From NCBI RefSeq assembly GCF_035083965.1, contig NC_089736.1, positions 5,645,501-5,709,500 on the forward strand: 64,000 nt of DNA, written 5' to 3'. The notes beneath the pieces are model-generated. The model saw only the letters and a list, made by a program, of their open reading frames with translations. It made no database searches and was not told where the DNA came from. A program made the position numbers and the translations under genes. Shown piece by piece: positions 58,301 to 64,000 of this stretch (positions are counted from its first letter, which is position 1; every line of letters starts with the position of its first letter). This stretch comes from Branchiostoma lanceolatum (Eukaryota > Chordata > Leptocardii > Amphioxiformes > Branchiostomatidae).

Positions 58301-61300
58301 TCAGAAGAAAAGTCTGAATCCTTGACTCTTTGCGTTCCCCAAACAACCTTGGAGCAAATTTGAATCGATATAATTGACAAAAATTGCAATAGATGGGTAA
58401 AAGAGAATGTGGCTTACCATTGATACACCTGTGTTCAACTCTCAGGTATGTGTCCACATCCCCCTCTATGTGTCCACACGGGTTCCCTCCGAACATCCCG
58501 TCCGACGGTTCTAAGATACAGTTTCCCGAGGCACGGGTGCATTGCGTCTGGACTCTTGTTATGATGTAATTTTTGCTTACCCAATTACAATTTGTACAGT
58601 CTCCCTCCCTCTGTGTACAACCTGATAGCTTACACGCCCAGTCCTGTCCGTATAAAGCACGAACAATCAAGAGTTGCTGAAAGTCTGGTCGGGGACATCC
58701 TATGGTTTTCTTGTCGTCCTTGCAGATGTATGTTATGTCTGTATGTATGGAGAGAAGAAAATCACAAAGTCATTTGGTGAGGCAACAAATATCTCTCGGT
58801 CGGTGATATCCAATTTCAGCAACCCTTTTTAAAAATGTCTAAAGTCGTACTATGAATATTGCAGCAACCAAATCAAGTCCTGAATGTAATAGCGTCAAAG
58901 ATTTACTATCTGTTATATCCATTCCATGCGATTGCGTCTGGAGCTGAGATTTGATTACAAATATCGGATCACAAGATATTATAACGGCGCCCCCGAGGCG
59001 TAACAAAAAAGAGTGAGTTTACTAACCTGCACAACTAAAGTGTGCTTCAGGGTCCGCTACAAATTCTCCTTGATCACTGTCCGGATCGCTATCCCAGACT
59101 TCAAATGTTCCAGTTATGTCTTCTAGATAGAAGCTGGAGTCTCTCACACGGATACGGTTTTCGTTTTCAATATGCCAATAGCCTTGTTTGAAAAACACCG
59201 GTGCTTTGGACTCATCGTTTCTGTATTTAGGTCGGCTCTCAGATATTCCGCCTGTCATACTGTATGTACCAATAATTAGATTCTGGCTTAGGCGTGTGGA
59301 TCCGGACAGACGGACAGTCGGGCAACCTGTACAGACAGATAAAACATGCACTGTTATGTACGAAAAGTCTGAACTGCGCCCTAAGATAGCCTCCGATGCA
59401 GACTCCTCCCGGCTATTTTCTTTTTCAAGTTATTGTTTTTATACTACATGTATTACATTTTTTTTCTAATTGCTGGCCGACTTTCGTGTTTTGAAAGAGA
59501 CGGTGACCCCGATGAACCTCAAGTTATGAAAACTTGTCGGGACAAAGCAGGGCGCATGGTTACGGCGTGAGAACGTGGAGCCAGCGGTGCGTGCACCCTC
59601 CGCGGAGCGCGGACTTCACAAGTCCATGCCGATTGCCACTAAGTGATTTTTGATTTTCTTTTGTGGCGCCGAGTGAACGCAGACTCCTTCCCGGCCAGCA
59701 ATTAGAGAAAAAAAGTAATAGTATAAAAACAATAACTTGAAAAAGAAAACAGCCGGGAGGAGTCTGCATCGGAGGCTAGCCCTAACACAATAACTTGCAT
59801 AAAGTGATGATAAACAAGTCTCCCCGAATTCTCGGCTGTTGTTCGTTCAGCTGTAACAAAGATTGTCGGTAAGCTAAAATACATGAATTAATTAATTTCT
59901 TAAAGAGATAGGGAGGGGTGCTGTAGGATGTAGCTTTGAAGATTAAAAAGAGCGGTTTTGAAACTTTTAAAGTCTATATAGACCGGAAGTTTTCCTGTAG
60001 TACTACATAAAGCCACTAGTAGGTCCATAGTCGAACTTGTCCTTTATTTTGCTGACGTTGACACCTATCAACGAACATAGCAAATTAATTAATCCAAATT
60101 GATTAATCCGAATTAATCCAAAGCTTCTTGAGTTATCGAAGAAGCACAAAATCGATTCTCTAGGGGAATTGCATTCGTGCAATTTTCTGAATATTTTCAG
60201 ATTGGTCCGCCCCTGAGGTGACGCCAAAAAAAGTGATTTCTAGTAGAGAATATATTGTTTCCCCTCAGGTTTGATCGTGTTACCACCCCCCACCGTAAGC
60301 GTACCCTTTACGTTACTTGTGATACATGTATATTTCGTATCAATTGTAAGTCAGGTGACAAGTGATGCCAGGGTGGCCTTCACGTCTGAGACTGTCTCAC
60401 ATAAATGTTCGTTACAACTTACAGTTTTATTACCGAATTCCTTCACATTTCAAGTCTGACTGCGCCTGCCGTTAACACTAGCGTACATAACCACTTTTCT
60501 CAGTTACAGGCTCAGCCCTGCATTTAATAGGGGCTGGTACAAAAATATGGAGGAGGGGTGCAAAAAAAAACCTACCTAGCCCTTGTTTAGGAACCTTAGA
60601 TATATGAAATCTTTATTGACACAACAAACGTACAGCGACTTTCGTACGGTCTACTAAACTACGCACAAAAAGTTTGGAAACTTAACTTTAGTCGATCGTA
60701 TATCCGTTGTTTCTTGATCAATTTCAATGCATTATATATTGATGGAAAGCTTGTGTAATTTCCTTTCCTATGATATCCAAGTCATAATAATTGCAATCTC
60801 ATGAAGCGAGCGCCAGGCCTGCTTACGCGATTGGGTTGTAGATGAAAAGTGCCCAAATTTCCATGCTAGTGTCAATTAACACTCAGCGCAGGGTGGTGGT
60901 GTCGTCCACATCGGGAATGGAACAGTGTGTGGAGGAATGTTATGTTCACAGCTACAGATAAGTGAAGGTTTACTTCAACTGTTGGATGGGTAAATGAAAC
61001 TGTGGGGCCAGTGAGGAGAATCCTATGCTGACTGTTGCACAGATAGACTGACTGTTTGTTTGTTTGTTTGTTTGAGCCAGTGTCATAGTGCGGGGCAGTA
61101 CAACGTTAACTGCCAGAAGAAAAACCAGGCTAATCATCCTAAGCAACCTCGATGTGTCAACATATAGAGACACCTTTCTCCATCCAGTCACATTTCCTAG
61201 ATCCTTACCTCTGCAATATGAGACAGGGTGCAATTCTGCAAGATGATAGTACACGTTCATACAGAATGAGAGTCATTTCAGACCACCTCCAGTAGGCAGG

Positions 61301-62906
61301 AATACAGAGGATAGAATGGCCCTCATGCAGCCCAGATCTCAACACAATTGAACACAGTCTCAGACTCACTGATCAGCTTGGGCAAGATGTGCATGCAAGA
61401 ATGATCAACAGAACAACACTGGTCGACCTGCGACGACTCGTTGTGGAAGAATAGCCAGGGACCGCGTAACAAAATTGGTGACAATTATGAGGAGGATGTA
61501 CCAGGCTGTGGTGACGGCGCATGGCGTGTGTACTCAGTATTAAGCCGCCTTCATCATAACTGAGGCTCCTTTACGCATTTTTTTGTTGGTTTGGATGAAG
61601 ACTAACCTTGGCTTTCATATCAATGTGTTTTGTCGATTTAAGTTTCATATTACCCTCCTACACAAGCCACGTGATACCAACAGAAGAAAAAATACTGAAT
61701 TGAGCGTTTGACATTAGTAGGGTATTTTGGGCACTTTTTTTATGTGACCCGCTCGCATAAGCAGGTCTGGTGTTCGTTCCATTAATTTATAATCAAAATA
61801 AGTTTGGTATCATAGGAAAGAAAATCACACAAGCTTTTCAATGTTACATAAATCATTGAAATTGATCAAGAAACAACGGAGATATGATCGACCAAAGTTA
61901 AGTTTCCAAACTTTTTGTGCGTAGTTTACATACATACATACAAACAGTCAAGTGGATACAAATGAATTAACCTATACATAAATGTATATGAATGCTTACT
62001 TGCTTAATATGAGTAAATCAACATGTTGATATACTATAGTAAGCTACTAGTGATTTGTCTTTCACGAATTTCCTGAAGGGCGATCAGAATATTTTCACTT
62101 TCGTACCGTAACGCCCCCGCAGCAAACTAAAATGGTTCACCCCTCGCCAAAGGGCTTGAATCCTGACATAGATATACGCGAAGCCGTCTACTTTGCGACA
62201 TATATAAAACCTACCGCTACCCTAGCAGCGACTGGTAATTATGTGCGTAAATCAACCCGACTATTACACCCTACAGGAACACTATCAATCTCCCAAACGT
62301 TACTGTACCCGTTGGATAGGAAGTGCGATCAATCTTGATCACTGCCACTAGTCCCTCTGCCTTTTAGCGAGTGCCTAGAGCCTCGTCGTTTATGATTACA
62401 CCAGTGTCTCATAGTATCTAGTATTGCTTTGAGGGTTGCATATTCACACCAGTTGTTACAAATATATGTGTACCGTGCCAAATATAGCACGAAAATCTAG
62501 TTTTCAAGCAGCTAGACTGTACACTTCCGCTTTACATGACGCCTTCCATGGCTTGACTTCCTTCCTTGTTCCGTCTTTGATAAATGAAGTCACATTCATC
62601 TTACGATTAGTGTTCTGTGGTAGGATCTTTTAACGAGGCTATCTATGACAGAACCGACAGTCTACGATCTACGACAACCGTTGCAAGACAGCTGAATGTT
62701 GCACGACACAGCCACGACTAGCTGCTCTAACGATGTCCCAAATTTCTTGTCGTAGACCTGTCGTACGACATACGTGAGAGGGGTGTTACCCCCACAAGAC
62801 AAACGTACGTACCTGCGCCCGTTACGGGGACCAGGAAGCCCCAGGCCGTGAGGACAAGCACACACATCGACAGCCGCCCTCCCGTAGTCGGTACCTGCCC
62901 CGCCAT
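55356..62906 (-). CDS. Mosaic type I receptor: signal peptide, novel domain, SUEL lectin, WSC, CUB, 2 sushi, TM, Tyr-rich tail (738 aa)
   Basis: Nine coding exons, 5' to 3': 62813-62906, 59027-59326, 58418-58738, 57907-58206, 57242-57574, 56880-57056, 56574-56756, 56062-56158, 55356-55767. They total 2217 nt. All extracellular junctions are phase 1, the last is phase 2. Residues 1-31: signal peptide (MCVLVLTAWGFLVPVTGA). 32-131: unassigned domain. 132-238: SUEL/rhamnose-binding lectin-type (RALYGQDWAC ... MFGGNPCGHIEGDVDTYLRV). 239-338: WSC (LGCYQDE, YAGVANRHGCRCG, FCGG). 339-449: CUB (GIIYSPDFPGPYPLDNNCIW). 450-508 and 509-569: two sushi-like modules (PNHGGNFAVGQ / PNHGGNVALGQ). TM about 574-599. 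The tail has tyrosines in HQYASI, LYAQP, MYAKP, LYEGS and LYELQ, possible SH2 sites. Likely a glycan- or pattern-sensing surface receptor with tyrosine-based signalling; the ligand is unknown. Confidence 0.9.
56280..56445. repeat. Dispersed repeat, second copy of 11795-11975
   Basis: In the intron between the second sushi exon and the TM exon of the receptor gene. The same ordered blocks as the copy in the SCP intron, including gacaggaagtagagg and ccaggtcatgtcaatgg. Confidence 0.6.
59387..59778. mobile_element. Mutator-like MITE, ~90-bp inverted ends, 9-bp target duplication
   Basis: The left arm (59387-59479, tagcctccgatgcagactcc ...) is nearly the exact complement of the right arm (59692-59778). 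Flanks are gccctaaga (59378-59386) and gccctaaca (59779-59787), a 9-bp duplication with one change. Long ends plus a 9-bp duplication suit Mutator-type elements. The middle is GC-rich and non-coding. In intron 1 of the receptor gene. Confidence 0.75.
60605..60656 (-). mobile_element. LINE-type 3' end split by the Tc1 relic (left part)
   Basis: gaaatctttattgacacaac, aaacgtacagcgactttcgt, acggtctac. Matches 38766-38820. The repeat continues after the inserted Tc1 element at 61929 (catacatacatacaaacagt). Confidence 0.6.
60657..61926 (+). mobile_element. Tc1/mariner element, 1,270 bp, ~207-bp terminal inverted repeats, TA duplication
   Basis: Left end aactacgcacaaaaagtttg (60657) and right end caaactttttgtgcgtagtt (61926) are inverse. 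The inverted repeats can be followed for about 207 bp (60657-60863 and 61720-61926), with few differences in the outer 75 bp. TA flanks both sides (60655-60656, 61927-61928). The paralogous repeat at 38766 shows the unoccupied target tcTAcatac. The inside has a decayed transposase. Confidence 0.9.
61079..61454 (+). pseudogene. Decayed Tc1-type transposase, C-terminal part
   Basis: The plus strand reads GAILQDD (degenerate second aspartate region), a stop, then IEWPSCSPDLNTIEHSLR and DQLGQDVHARM, then DLRRLVVEE and a stop. WPSCSPDLN.IEH is the signature around the last catalytic Glu of Tc1-type DDE transposases. Stops and frame changes upstream rule out activity. Confidence 0.85.
61929..62812. 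other. Rest of receptor intron 1: LINE-like repeat remnant, otherwise nothing recognised
   Basis: catacatacatacaaacagt and following bases continue the LINE-type repeat to about 62000. From there to the donor of the signal-peptide exon (cag|gtacgt at 62812) no coding or RNA gene is visible. Confidence 0.4.
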
Positions 62907-64000
62907 TTCTGCCGTGGCTCACGTAGACTTCCGAGAATCGAACGCTTGAGTCAGGTTGAAAAGGCCGTGGGCTGTGGGTACGTTTGTCCAAACCACCCAC
63001 ACATTTCCTCTGCGGCGAGGTGGGACACGATTTCTTTCCCCTACGGTTTCGTATCTTCTACCAACAAGGTTCCGGGCCCGCGCAAGGTGGTATGGGTACC
63101 ACAATTCCCATAGCTTCACTCCTATCAATCTTTTCTCAGTCTTGCAAGTTGTTTTCTTTTTCCATTTCTACAGAGAAACACAAACGTCTCTCTCTCCTTT
63201 CCTATTTCCGCTGCTGCATTGAGGTAGATTTCCCATAGCGCCATTCCTTCATGCTGGGTTGAGAGAAAAATATCGACAGTTTTCCAATGTTTCAAAGATT
63301 CCAGCCCTCCAAAACATTCTGGTCAACCCTCGATGAAGTCATCTAAGGTCACGGTTCGGGTCAAGCGGTCTATATCTCGGTTACAAAGGAGAGGGCTATA
63401 GAATAAAGCTAAAACGTTTCTACAATTACTGTGTGTGGTTTAAACAAATAAGGTGTTAGACAATAGACCGATGTGTAGAATGACCTTGTGATAATGTTGT
63501 TGGTAGTATGCTAGTCACGTTTGGCCAGGCAGACACAGGCACCGCCGCAGGTATTGTTTTGCGAATCTTGTGTGTGCTGAATCGAACACTCCGGCCTCGA
63601 CCTCAAGACTTGCTCAACGACTCACGTCATAAGGGACGCCACACCAACCTTTGACCCTGCCCTGTCTGACAACTTTGTTATAAATATAGATCTAGAAATA
63701 TGACGTGCAATGACTTGGAAAATTCAGGTATGATAATATCGAAAACATGTAAAATATAGAATGGTTAACCTGAAAGAGATAATCATGTTGTATACATGAT
63801 TTGCACAGCCGCAAGACTTCAGTGTAGTAATACTGTAGTTTATTGTTAAGCCTTAAGGGACAATATCTCACTATTTATGTCTAGGGGGAAAAGAGAAAAC
63901 TCTATCTTATGCATGCTGCACACGAACAAAACGAAAAGAAAGCGTTAAAACAGAAAGATAATAAGAAAGTTCTCTGTACACAACCAATGTTTATCATATA
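62907..64000. other. 5' flank of the receptor gene
   Basis: Upstream of the receptor ATG (62906, context cagaaatggcg). The first ~200 bp are GC-richer and probably hold the 5' UTR and promoter. The rest is AT-rich with no supported gene. Confidence 0.4.

Noticed and set aside
60970-61260. 96-codon minus-strand frame inside the Tc1 element
   Set aside because: It lies antisense to the recognisable transposase relic and has no family features.
1-64000. CRISPR arrays, bacterial operons, rRNA genes
   Set aside because: No regular spacer-repeat arrays, no Shine-Dalgarno gene strings and no rRNA-like sequence. The window is eukaryotic.

Overview
This is eukaryotic DNA with spliced genes, AT-rich introns and many small inverted-repeat transposons. 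The gene content points to an invertebrate deuterostome, most likely a lancelet (Branchiostoma). Reasons: a chordate-type small CTD phosphatase with eight coding exons, a tandem cluster of death-fold genes with shuffled partners (CARD, DEATH, TIR, NACHT), a mosaic lectin/WSC/CUB/sushi receptor built from phase 1-1 exons, and tRNA-derived SINE-like repeats. Species was not determined. Spliced models were built by reading GT/AG borders, checking that phases match, and comparing with protein families. They are internally consistent but have no transcript support.

Layout. (1) 7-1041, minus: an uninterrupted paraoxonase-family gene that lacks both histidines of the proposed catalytic dyad. (2) 3388-34018, plus: a complete CTDSP/CTDSPL (SCP) phosphatase gene, 258 aa in eight exons. 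Its 20.6-kb first intron and the later introns hold at least 13 copies of one inverted-repeat MITE family, a second MITE family, SINEs, tandem duplications, and a 3,075-bp inverted-repeat element with its own minus-strand coding relic. (3) 34019-39700: 3' flank of the phosphatase with palindromic elements and LINE-type tails. (4) 39.7-54 kb, plus: four tandem CARD genes. A is CARD plus a NACHT-like half lacking the P-loop. B is CARD plus DEATH. C is a broken sister of A. D is CARD plus TIR. A and C share their 3' parts, and B and D share their 3' flanks, so a two-gene unit (A+B) seems to have duplicated to give C+D. Three of the four promoters share a CRE-like/kappaB-like module. A 937-bp retroinsertion headed by 27 nt of U2 snRNA lies between C and D. 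(5) 55356-62906, minus: a nine-coding-exon, 738-aa type I membrane receptor: signal peptide, unassigned ~100-aa domain, SUEL lectin, WSC, CUB, two sushi, TM, five-tyrosine tail. Its first intron carries a Tc1/mariner relic and a Mutator-like MITE.

How the genes relate. The CARD cluster encodes candidate intracellular innate-immune adaptors. The receptor next to it has several carbohydrate- and protein-binding modules and a tail that could be phosphorylated. A functional link between the two is only inferred from family roles and proximity.
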